From positions 5,460,001 to 5,524,000 of the forward strand of contig NZ_CP107841.1 of assembly GCF_036346855.1 (NCBI RefSeq): a stretch of DNA of 64,000 nt, read 5' to 3'. The notes beneath the pieces are model-generated. The model was not told the DNA's origin. It worked only from the letters and a program-made list of their open reading frames with translations, and made no database searches. The DNA comes from Streptomyces europaeiscabiei. GTDB lineage: Bacteria > Actinomycetota > Actinomycetes > Streptomycetales > Streptomycetaceae. The position numbers and the translations under genes were made by a program. Below, piece by piece: positions 1 to 6,811 of the stretch (its first letter is position 1; the number at the start of each line of letters is the position of its first letter).

Positions 1-68
1 CTGAATGAGTCTGCAACTGAGACGGTCCGTCCACAACCGTCGTACGGCAAGGTGCAGCCGTGTTGTCT

Positions 69-1064
69 TCAAAGACTGAAGTCGGTTGGCGCCCGTTCGC
101 TGGGGCAGGGTTGCTGTCGAGCTTGGAGTCGATGCCTCTCATCCTGGCTTCGGGGCCGACCAGGGCCAGACTCGCCATGCATCAAGCGCTCACAGCCGCC
201 CTCATTAGCGTGCACACACTGACAGAATTTCCACCTCGACTTTGCCTTTTCTTGATCTCGCCAATTATGGGAATTCTGAAAGTCGATACCCGTCCCCGTG
301 CGGACGGAAATGCTACCTACCGGCATGATGATGGTATTACCGCAACCGACTAGCGCCACCCCGGAAGGGCCCTTTCCGAGAAATAGCAAGTAAGGATCAC
401 TAAGTTCGATCGGGAGCTTTTCGCTATTGTCTAGCAGGGTGATCTGGGCGGGCTCGGCTGTAATGTCGAGAATGGGAAAGTTAAGCAGCTTGACCGGCGC
501 GACTGGATGTCCATTTGCGACGTGTACCAGTCGAAATTCGACCGCATGATACTCGGCCCGCATGATAAAACAGAGGGCAACGATTCCGGCGACGATGCTG
601 GGCACGATAACCATTGGCCCAATGTTCTTGCGAAGGGTGAAGAATGCGAAGCAGAAAAGAAGCAGGAGGAAGGGAATTACAATCCCTTGGACCCAGTAGA
701 GATCCGCGATAAACCCATAGACGTACAATCCAGCAAATGCCGCGTAAAATACGAAGAGTGACAATCTGTGACTAAATAGAAAGAAGTCAATGAAAAATCC
801 TTTAAAGATCGGGATGGAGTACGTGATGGCAACCACGGCGGACACTGCAACGGAGACGGTGAGCGCAATTCCAGCCGTTCGAGCCAATACGCCTACGCGA
901 TCAAGACCCACTTCTTCGGGGCGCACGCTCAATTCCTCGTAGAAGTGAACGTATCCAGCATTCAACAGGACAAAAAATAGGCCTAGTAATCCAGCGCCGA
1001 ACCCTAGGAGCAACTGCCAATCTACAGGCTCTCTGGTCGGTGAATCTTGGGGCTGTTGTTGCAT
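69..1064 (-). CDS. Multi-pass membrane protein of unknown function
   Basis: The protein is about 331 residues from the ATG at 1064, which has AAGG a few bases upstream; an in-frame ATG at 1100 is possible but less well placed. I see about five hydrophobic segments in the first 170 residues (around 18-40, 70-95, 110-130, 135-155 and 160-180), then a soluble tail of about 150 residues containing the only Cys-rich patch (FCQCVHANEGGC). No catalytic motif or family is recognisable. Base composition is clearly poorer in GC than almost everything else in the window, with many A/T-ending codons, which suggests recent acquisition. It lies next to a transposase remnant. Function is unknown; I am fairly sure it is a real gene. 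Confidence 0.7.
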   Translation of the reverse strand: MQQQPQDSPTREPVDWQLLLGFGAGLLGLFFVLLNAGYVHFYEELSVRPEEVGLDRVGVLARTAGIALTVSVAVSAVVAITYSIPIFKGFFIDFFLFSHRLSLFVFYAAFAGLYVYGFIADLYWVQGIVIPFLLLLFCFAFFTLRKNIGPMVIVPSIVAGIVALCFIMRAEYHAVEFRLVHVANGHPVAPVKLLNFPILDITAEPAQITLLDNSEKLPIELSDPYLLFLGKGPSGVALVGCGNTIIMPVGSISVRTGTGIDFQNSHNWRDQEKAKSRWKFCQCVHANEGGCERLMHGESGPGRPRSQDERHRLQARQQPCPSERAPTDFSL

Positions 1065-1259
1065 AACTACCTTGATATCCCGCCACCTCGGGACCCGCAT
1101 TCAGTGGCGGCGTAAATAGCGCCAAGCGGGTGAAGGTGTTGCGCTGAGTGGAGGTTCCGTGGGGCCGAGTTCCGTGAAGTCGGGTTCCATTCCGGGTCCA
1201 CGCACTCCGGCGCCTGTCAGGATTGGGCGGACTCGGATGCGAGTATCACGGCCAAAGGA

Positions 1260-1691
1260 TCACCGTAGTCGTGAGGTGCGGTTCATCCGACTCGAGGTGT
1301 GGAGCGCGGCGGCGAGCAGGTGGACGGCTGTGCCGTCGTCGCCCAGGGCGTCGCCGTCCAAGCGGGCCAGGAGCCGTCCCAGGGTGAAGGCGCTTGGCGT
1401 GCTGCAGGTCAGTCCGAGTTGTTCGTGCAGGTCGTAGTAGGTATCGGCGGCGAAGCGAGCGATGGCCGCCGGGGACGTGGCTCCGCCGAGGACGGCGACC
1501 AGGCACAGCGCAAGCAGGGAGCCCAGGCGGTAGCGGCGGCTCCGGACCCGGCGGGGATCGGGTATCCGGCCCAGCACGTCCGCCAGGCAGGTGCGCTGTG
1601 ACGGGTCCGGGCAGGTGGAATCGGTGTCCGCGCAGTGGCGCTGCAGGACACCGATCAGCGCGGGGACCTGAGATTGAGCAGTTCGCAGTCG
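1260..1691 (-). pseudogene. ISAs1-type transposase remnant, internally deleted
   Basis: The frame encodes the typical N-terminus of ISAs1/H-repeat transposases: IPDPRRVRSRRYRLGSLLAL followed by AVLGGATSPAAIARFA. The frame is open back to a TGA at 1692-1694 but has no convincing start codon there; the first candidate is a GTG at 1577. After GRLLARLDGDAL the protein jumps to DGTAVHLLAAALH, which in intact family members lies well downstream of the conserved VDGK-type motif, so a central stretch has been deleted. The catalytic DDE region is missing and the frame ends soon afterwards. It cannot be an active transposase. I did not identify terminal inverted repeats. Confidence 0.65.
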
Positions 1692-1700
1692 TCACACGTA

Positions 1701-1730
1701 CCTACGTACCGAGTGCACTCGGTACGTAGG
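1701..1730. promoter_or_regulatory. Perfect 30-bp palindrome, putative operator
   Basis: The two 15-base arms, CCTACGTACCGAGTG and its exact reverse complement, meet without a spacer. It lies 20 bases before the lipoprotein gene starting at 1751 and just upstream of the transposase remnant. The centre GAGTGCACTC resembles TetR-family operator cores. No TetR gene is adjacent. Confidence 0.55.
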
Positions 1731-1750
1731 ACGCGAACGGAGATCAGGGC

Positions 1751-2164
1751 ATGGTGAGGAAGCTGTCGCGTGGTGTCGCGTTGGCTGCGAGCCTGGCTGT
1801 CCTGCCCCTGATGGCGGCGTGCAGCGGTGGCGAGGGCAAGGGCGAGGCCGACTCTGTCGCCGCGGTGGTCGCGCCGGCCAAGGTCGAGGTGATCGCCGAG
1901 CTCACCGGGTGCGAGGTGAAGATCCGGACCGAGGCGGAGGAGCTGCGCGAGGGCGTGTGTCAGACCTCTGTGGGGGATTACCTCATCACCACCTTCCCCA
2001 AGGACGAGCTCAAGGAAGTCTGGCTGGAGTCGGCCTCCATGTACGGCGGGAAGTACCTGGTCGGTCCGCAATGGGCCATCTCCGCCAAGCCCAAGGTGCT
2101 CAAGAAGCTGAAGGCCAAGGTGGGCGGCACGATCCGGGACCTGAGTCAGCCGAGCGCCTCGTAG
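1751..2164 (+). CDS. Small secreted lipoprotein, unknown function
   Basis: 137 residues. The N-terminus has a basic start (MVRKLSR), a hydrophobic stretch and a lipobox MAAC with the acylated Cys near residue 24, followed by a flexible GGEGKGE segment typical of membrane-anchored lipoproteins. The mature domain of about 100 residues has two further Cys residues (in TGCEV and GVCQT), which could form a disulfide; it ends in a Lys-rich helix. A GGAG sequence precedes the ATG. The 3' end overlaps the convergent lipoprotein gene by 19 bases. Domain family not recognised. The perfect palindrome just upstream suggests repressor control. Confidence 0.75.
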   Translation: MVRKLSRGVALAASLAVLPLMAACSGGEGKGEADSVAAVVAPAKVEVIAELTGCEVKIRTEAEELREGVCQTSVGDYLITTFPKDELKEVWLESASMYGGKYLVGPQWAISAKPKVLKKLKAKVGGTIRDLSQPSAS

Positions 2165-2613
2165 TCGCCGAGGGTGTACGCCTCCTCGTCGTCGATCGCG
2201 TTCTCCTCCCAGTCGATGGAGATGCTGACGGGGCGCCCGTCCTTCGCGTAGTCGACATCCACGTCGTCGGCGTCTTCGGCCCGTGCCGTCTCCGCCTGCT
2301 TCAACAGCTCAGCGATGGTGGGCACTTCGGTCGGTTCCTGGTCCACCACCCGTCGGCCGCTCTCGTCGACCCCGACGGTCTTCACGACCTTCCCGTCCCG
2401 GACCGTCACCTCGAACGTCCCGATCAGCGCCCGCTCGCCCTCGCTCGACTTCAGGGTGTAGCGGTACGCGGAGGGCTCCTCCCAAGCGGGCGCCGACCCC
2501 TTCACTGTCGTCGACTCCTCCCCGCACGCGGAGAGCGCCCATATCAACGCCCCGGCTGTCGCAGCGGCGGACAGGGCGCGGTGACGGACTCGTGCGGTGG
2601 CGGGCGTCGGCAT
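2146..2613 (-). CDS. DUF6174-like lipoprotein
   Basis: 155 residues with a signal peptide ending in the lipobox LSAC (Cys near residue 30). The core (YRYTLKSSEGERALIGTFEV, then VRDGKVVKT) matches my memory of the DUF6174 family, small extracytoplasmic proteins of unknown function whose repeats resemble peptidase propeptide folds. The later part is strongly acidic (ARAEDADDVDVD, DWEENAIDDEE). It is anchored outside the membrane and probably binds something rather than catalysing a reaction. It is convergent with, and overlaps by 19 bases, the lipoprotein gene at 1751. Lipoprotein status is firm; the family assignment is from memory. Confidence 0.75.
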   Translation of the reverse strand: MPTPATARVRHRALSAAATAGALIWALSACGEESTTVKGSAPAWEEPSAYRYTLKSSEGERALIGTFEVTVRDGKVVKTVGVDESGRRVVDQEPTEVPTIAELLKQAETARAEDADDVDVDYAKDGRPVSISIDWEENAIDDEEAYTLGDYEALG

Positions 2614-2757
2614 GGTGGTGGCCTCCTTGTGGGACGGTCACCACTGAGACGCGGGGCGGGCCGGCAACGTTCGCCGGGGTCGCCGCCGACACGCGCGCCG
2701 GCGGTGGCGGCGGCCGGAAGGCTCTGTCCGGGGGCGTGCAACGGGCAGGATGGCTGC

Positions 2758-3129
2758 ATGACGAAGCTGTCCGCAGATTCAGTCCGTTGTGCTTCCTCCA
2801 ATTCGGTGTTGTCGTTGTGGTCGCGGGACTCCGTGCTGTCGATCGGGTCGGTCGGATCGGTGCTCTCCGTGGGATCCGTCGGTTCGGCTCTGTCGGTCGG
2901 CTCGATCGGGAGTGCCTTGTCGGTCGGCTCGATCGGTTCCTCCCTGTCGCTGATCTCGACCGGGTCGTGGCTGAGTACCGGGTCGTTGTTCTCCGCGCAG
3001 TCACGGTGGTCGGTGCTGTCGTGGCGTTCCCACGGGGGTTTCATGGCCGTGGGAGCGGTAGGGGCGGCGGCCGGAGGAGCGCTGTTGCTGGTTCGGCTGC
3101 TGCACAAGGCAGAGACCGCCACCGCATGA
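2758..3129 (+). CDS. Small Gly/Ser/Val repeat protein
   Basis: About 123 residues from the ATG at 2758, with AGGA upstream. After MTKLSADSVRCASSNSVLSL the protein is built of roughly 6-8-residue repeats of the form SVGSxLSxGSIGS, with ten or more copies between residues about 28 and 85. It ends in a hydrophobic stretch (AVGAVGAAAGGALLLVRLL). Such hydroxyl/glycine repeats can form a beta-solenoid, reminiscent of pentapeptide-repeat folds but with a different period. I recall similar proteins being common in Streptomyces, with no assigned function. The DNA repeats keep frame, and the opposite-strand reading frames are shadows. Confidence 0.65.
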   Translation: MTKLSADSVRCASSNSVLSLWSRDSVLSIGSVGSVLSVGSVGSALSVGSIGSALSVGSIGSSLSLISTGSWLSTGSLFSAQSRWSVLSWRSHGGFMAVGAVGAAAGGALLLVRLLHKAETATA

Positions 3130-3150
3130 CAACGTTCGGCGGAACCCCGC

Positions 3151-4572
3151 TCACGTCCTGCACCAGGCGCCGAGCAGTTCCTCGGGGCCGTACGCCGCCT
3201 GGAGTCCGGAGCAGCTGAACCCGTTGCGGGAGACCGCCACCAGGGGTACGGGCTGGTCCGTGAGCGTCGCCCGGTGCTTCTGCAGTGCGGCCAGGTCGTG
3301 GTTGTCGAACGCGGAGTTCTCCAGCCATTTGACCGAGCCGAGGAAGAGCAGCTGCTTGGCCACCGGCTGCCGGTCGGCGCCCACCAGGTCGATCTCGACG
3401 TCGTTGCTGCGGGTCCAGTACCCGCCGATCGCCGGGGCGGCGGGCAGGTGGCCGTCCGGCAGGAGGCGGGCGAGGGATTCCCGGACCAGGGGCTCGATCG
3501 CGCGGCCCCGCCAGCTCGTCCACTGCTCCTTGATCCGGCCAAGCGTGAGATCTCCCCGCATCCGCTCGATCTCCGCCATGTGCGGATCCAGAAAAGCGAG
3601 CCAGAAGCGCAGGTAGGGGTCGGCCACACGGTAGCGGCGTTCCTTCGACGGCCGCAGCGAGAGGGGCAGCTCGGCCGCCACCACACGCTTCTCGGTCAGG
3701 ACGTCCGTGGCCCGGGTGAGAGTGGTGTGCGAGATTCCGCCGGCGGCGCGCGCGATGTTGGTGAAGGTCCGCTCTCCGCTTCCGATGGCCCGCAGGACCT
3801 CCCTGCTCATGGCCTGCGGGGGAAACTCCGCGGCCAGTGAGCGCTCGGCGGAGACCAGCAGCGCCGAGATCGGGTTGCTCAGGGAGTCGCGGAGGAACTC
3901 CCAGACGTCCGCCCCGGCCCGCCACTGCGCGCAGATCAGCGGAAGACCGCCCGTGATCAGGGCGGCGTCGAACGTGGCTGCCGGCGGAAGGCCGAGCATC
4001 TCACCGATGTCGGCCGGGTTGAGCGGCCCCACGACCATCTCCCGGCCTCGCTGGTGGAAGGGGCGGTCGTAGCTGTTCAGCGCCTCCATCATCGACAGGT
4101 CGGATCCGACGAGGAGGAGGAGTACGGGTTTGCGGCTGAGCAGGCGGTCCCATGCCCGCTGGAGCATGCCCTCGAAGGCGTCGATGCGGTCCATGAGATA
4201 CGGGACCTCGTCGATGACGACCACGCTCGGACTGTCGTCGGGCAGGATCTCGGCGAGCAGCCTGAACGCCGCGTTCCACTGTCCCGGGGTCTCCTCCGAG
4301 AACAGTTCCCGCTCCGGCAGAGTGGATCTAGCAACGGTGTCGAGCAGCTCTGTCAGCTCGTCCTCCGCCGTGCCGCCCGCCGCGGTGAAGAAGAGGTTCG
4401 GCGCCCCGGTACGCCGGAGGAACTCCTCGACGAGGCTGGACTTGCCGACCCGCCGCCTGCCCCGCATGAGGATGCACTGACCTGGCTTCGCCGATCCGAC
4501 GGCGTCGTGAACCGCTTGGAAGGCGTTGCGGAGCACGTTCAGCTCCGGGTCCCGCCCGATGAATCTGCGCAT
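3151..4572 (-). CDS. AAA+ ATPase with C-terminal DUF234-type domain
   Basis: 473 residues from the ATG at 4572, with GGAG upstream; a longer frame exists but has no homology-like content. It begins MRRFIGRDPELNVL, the usual start of the archaeal-ATPase/DUF234 group. The Walker A is GRRRVGKSS (about 38-46), Walker B is VVVIDEVPYL (about 120-130), and LLLLVGSDLSMME is a sensor-like strand. A winged-helix segment follows (about 260-320, GISHTTLTRATDVL). The C-terminal 150 residues (RYRVADPYLRFWLAFL, then EIDLVGADRQ) have the nuclease-like DxxG arrangement seen in DUF234. Such proteins are often defence- or toxin-like ATPases, but their substrates are unknown. A tRNA gene and terminator lie upstream on the same strand. 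Confidence 0.8.
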   Translation of the reverse strand: MRRFIGRDPELNVLRNAFQAVHDAVGSAKPGQCILMRGRRRVGKSSLVEEFLRRTGAPNLFFTAAGGTAEDELTELLDTVARSTLPERELFSEETPGQWNAAFRLLAEILPDDSPSVVVIDEVPYLMDRIDAFEGMLQRAWDRLLSRKPVLLLLVGSDLSMMEALNSYDRPFHQRGREMVVGPLNPADIGEMLGLPPAATFDAALITGGLPLICAQWRAGADVWEFLRDSLSNPISALLVSAERSLAAEFPPQAMSREVLRAIGSGERTFTNIARAAGGISHTTLTRATDVLTEKRVVAAELPLSLRPSKERRYRVADPYLRFWLAFLDPHMAEIERMRGDLTLGRIKEQWTSWRGRAIEPLVRESLARLLPDGHLPAAPAIGGYWTRSNDVEIDLVGADRQPVAKQLLFLGSVKWLENSAFDNHDLAALQKHRATLTDQPVPLVAVSRNGFSCSGLQAAYGPEELLGAWCRT

Positions 4573-4592
4573 GCTGGAGACTCCCGCGAGAG

Positions 4593-4629
4593 ATGGTATC
4601 GCCAGAGATAGTATCGCCGCCGATACCAT
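4593..4629. promoter_or_regulatory. Inverted/direct GGTATCG repeats before the ATPase gene
   Basis: ATGGTATCG (4593-4601) and CGATACCAT (4621-4629) form a perfect 9-base inverted repeat. A third half-site, AGTATCG, lies between them at about 4610-4616. The array ends 21 bases before the ATG of the ATPase gene, where an operator would act. The binding protein is unknown; autoregulation is one possibility. Confidence 0.45.
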
Positions 4630-4776
4630 TCGGTCTGGGTTCGGCGTCGCGTGGCGTGGGTGGAATCGGTCGCGGGCAGGGGGGCAGACGGAGGTCGTCG
4701 CCGTGTGCCAGTCGCTCGGCATGCGGCGGCGGCTCTGGTCGATGGTGAGGCGGGCGACTGGCGGCCCCGTACAACG

Positions 4777-4815
4777 CAAGAGCCCCACTTCGCGTGGAGC
4801 GAAGTGGGGCTCTTG
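4777..4815 (-). terminator. Strong hairpin terminating the tRNA-Gly transcript
   Basis: A perfect 17-bp stem (4777-4793 with 4799-4815) closes a five-base loop. It starts three bases after the CCA end of the tRNA gene on the minus strand, the expected place for an intrinsic terminator. There is no long T-tract, as is usual in Streptomyces. Confidence 0.8.
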
Positions 4816-4818
4816 TAC

Positions 4819-4891
4819 TGGAGCGCCGGGCAGGCCTTGCACCTGCATTTCCCCGCAGGAAGCGGGGCGTCTTTCCTTGGACCACCAACGC
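4819..4891 (-). tRNA. tRNA-Gly (anticodon TCC), divergent T-loop
   Basis: A complete 73-nt cloverleaf can be drawn on the minus strand. The acceptor GCGTTGG pairs with CCGGCGC (two G-U pairs), the discriminator is T, and CCA is encoded. The D-arm is GTC-(CAAGGAAA)-GAC. The anticodon stem CCCCG/CGGGG carries the loop CTTCCTG with anticodon TCC. The T-stem is GCAGG/CCTGC with loop TGCAAGG. G1-C72, C2-G71 and U73 fit glycine identity. Odd points: the T-loop has G at position 55 (GTGC instead of GTTC), the D-loop is short, and position 37 is T. These departures recall the staphylococcal glycine tRNAs reserved for peptidoglycan bridge synthesis. A hairpin terminator follows at once. Confidence 0.8.
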
Positions 4892-5005
4892 ATTGAGTAC
4901 TACCGGGAGTTGCTGTTCCGGTGAGCGGCTCGTGATCAACTATAGCGGATCTTCAGGGGTGTTGCATCCCGGCTCAGGCCCGCCGGGATCCGGGTCGGAT
5001 CCGGG

Positions 5006-5620
5006 TCACTGCAGGTATGCCTGGGGGGCGTACTCGACGCGGAGGTACGTGGCGTTCCGTTCGCCCAGGGCCTTGCGGAGGATCGGCTCGGCGGTGTCGG
5101 GGTCGTCCACGCCGATCACGAGGTGGCCGGTGCCGTCCAGGCCGGCTTCGCGCATGTTGAAGGTGCCGTCCCAGCGGCTCATGTCCTCGCTGATGCGGTC
5201 GAGAAGGGCGGTGAGGTCCTTCTCGTTGATGTCGCGGTCGTGGAGGCGGATGGTCACGCCCTTTTCGGCGGCGTCGCAGACGGCGGTGTCGAAGGGCGCG
5301 GAGGGGATGCGGTAGATGTCCACGGAGGCTTCGTCCTCGTCGAGGACCAGACCGGTGTAGATGGCGGAGTAGCGGCCGGTGACGAGCTTGTCCACGTGGT
5401 CCAGGGTTCGGTACAGGGGGGTGTCGTCCTCCGCGACTCCGTCCCCGGCCTGCCCGGTGATGCCGCCTTTCGGCTGGGTGCCGTGGCAGGTGCTCGAAGG
5501 GGTCGATACGGCTTCCACAGTCTGCGCGCCGGCCGTCGAGCCCTGGAGCCCGCCGAGAGCCAGGACGGCGACCGCCACGGCCGCGATCGTGCCGGGCCTG
5601 GCGGGTGTGCGCTCGGCCAT
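5006..5620 (-). CDS. Secreted protein of unknown function
   Basis: 204 residues. A Sec signal peptide is clear: basic start, hydrophobic core AAVAVAVLALGGL, and a cleavage site near AGAQT (about residue 33). The mature domain has two Cys residues (STCHGT and AVCDAAEKG), probably a disulfide. It looks like a mixed alpha/beta domain (LVTGRYSAIYTGLVLD, then EKGVTIRLHDRDINEKDL). No catalytic motif or family is recognised. GGAGG precedes the ATG. It is transcribed in the same direction as the gene at 5748 but is separated from it by about 130 bases without clear regulatory signals. Confidence 0.75.
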   Translation of the reverse strand: MAERTPARPGTIAAVAVAVLALGGLQGSTAGAQTVEAVSTPSSTCHGTQPKGGITGQAGDGVAEDDTPLYRTLDHVDKLVTGRYSAIYTGLVLDEDEASVDIYRIPSAPFDTAVCDAAEKGVTIRLHDRDINEKDLTALLDRISEDMSRWDGTFNMREAGLDGTGHLVIGVDDPDTAEPILRKALGERNATYLRVEYAPQAYLQ

Positions 5621-5747
5621 GTGTCCCTCCGGTTCTTAGCCCCCTGTGCGGTCGCCCGGGAGGGCGGGACCGCGATCGGTACTGAGACGCCGGAGAAGGG
5701 CGCGGCGTTCGGCCCGTGGCCCGGAGATTTTTACGCCTTCGCCGCTC

Positions 5748-6653
5748 TCACCCCTTCCGTCGCGCCCGGAGGGTCGTGCGGGGGTTGCGCCTTCTGAGCC
5801 TCGCGCCCCTCCGTGGGCCGCGGACAGCCGGGGTCAGGCGCCAGTATCCGTACGGGTTGTGGTAGAGGTCGTCGTCCTCGAACCGTTCGCACTCCACACG
5901 GTTCATGATCCAGCGGGGGGCGTCCTGGGCGATGCGGAAGCCCTCGCCGTCCTGGACTCCGTGCTCCGGCTGTTCGATCAGCAGGTAGTACGACGCGATC
6001 TCCATGGTGGTCATCCATTCGAGCACCAGCTCCAGCTCGGGCTCCGCGGTGGCCGTGGGGACCAGCTCCACGTCCGCCTCGCCCAGGAGATGCATGCCGC
6101 AGCTGAAGTACATCTCACCGTCGTAGGCCACCGGCACGACCCAGGCCCGGGCGAGGGCGCCGACCAGGTCGTCCGCGGTCTCGGCGGCCGCCGCCTCGCT
6201 CGCCCGGGCCAGCCACTGCTCCCGACCGCAGGCCAACCCGCTGGACTCGCTCTTCACCGCGGTGGCGCCGTTGGCCAGCAGGGCCGCGGTGACGGCCAGC
6301 GCCCGGCGGGAGACGTCGAGGGCGTTGGCCTGGGAGATCGGCGGTGACAGGACATAGGCGACCGAGTCGTGTGCGTCCACCGCGGCCCAGTCGTCCTCGC
6401 TGAACTCGTCGTCGTGGGTGGCTTGGCGGGCACCCACCGCGGCTTCGAATGTCTCACGCATCCGGGGGTCCGGCTCCCGCTGCAGCTCGTCGAGTTCGAA
6501 GTCCCCGCCGCCCGCCTCGTCGACCACGCGGCTGAGGACGTCGGGATCCAGGCCCACGCCGACCGCGCACAGCACGTGCCTCGGTGTCACACCCGACGCC
6601 GGGACCACGAAACGCGTGCCGTCGATGACGTGTCCTTGCCATACCTTGCTCAT
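5748..6653 (-). CDS. Cytoplasmic hypothetical protein
   Basis: 301 residues from the ATG at 6653 (MSKVWQGHVIDGTRFVVPAS); an upstream extension in the same frame is basic and unlikely. There is no signal peptide or membrane segment. The N-terminal half is acidic (DEFSEDDWAAVDAHD). A central helix region contains SPPISQANALDVSRRALA and HAVKSESSGLACGREQW-like sequence, which faintly recalls immunity-type or DUF4261-like domains; I cannot confirm a family. The C-terminus is strongly basic (RGPRRGARLRRRNPRTTLRARR), unlike the rest, and could bind nucleic acid or be a read-through extension. Function is unknown. Confidence 0.6.
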   Translation of the reverse strand: MSKVWQGHVIDGTRFVVPASGVTPRHVLCAVGVGLDPDVLSRVVDEAGGGDFELDELQREPDPRMRETFEAAVGARQATHDDEFSEDDWAAVDAHDSVAYVLSPPISQANALDVSRRALAVTAALLANGATAVKSESSGLACGREQWLARASEAAAAETADDLVGALARAWVVPVAYDGEMYFSCGMHLLGEADVELVPTATAEPELELVLEWMTTMEIASYYLLIEQPEHGVQDGEGFRIAQDAPRWIMNRVECERFEDDDLYHNPYGYWRLTPAVRGPRRGARLRRRNPRTTLRARRKG

Positions 6654-6745
6654 CCGCACAGCATCGCAGGTGTGCGTACGACGTTGTGCACGACGTTGTG
6701 ATCTCTGTGGCACCAACACGCTTGGTGGCCGGGCCCGTTCGCGCG

Positions 6746-6782
6746 GTTCCCCGCGCCCCCGGGAAACGGGGGCGCGGGGAAC
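6746..6782 (-). terminator. Hairpin terminator after the GH27-GH43 operon
   Basis: A perfect 16-bp stem (6746-6761 with 6767-6782) encloses loop GGAAA. It lies 30 bases beyond the stop codon of the GH43 gene on the minus strand. Confidence 0.75.
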
Positions 6783-6811
6783 GGTCGGTCACACCGAGCG
6801 GGGCGGTCTTC

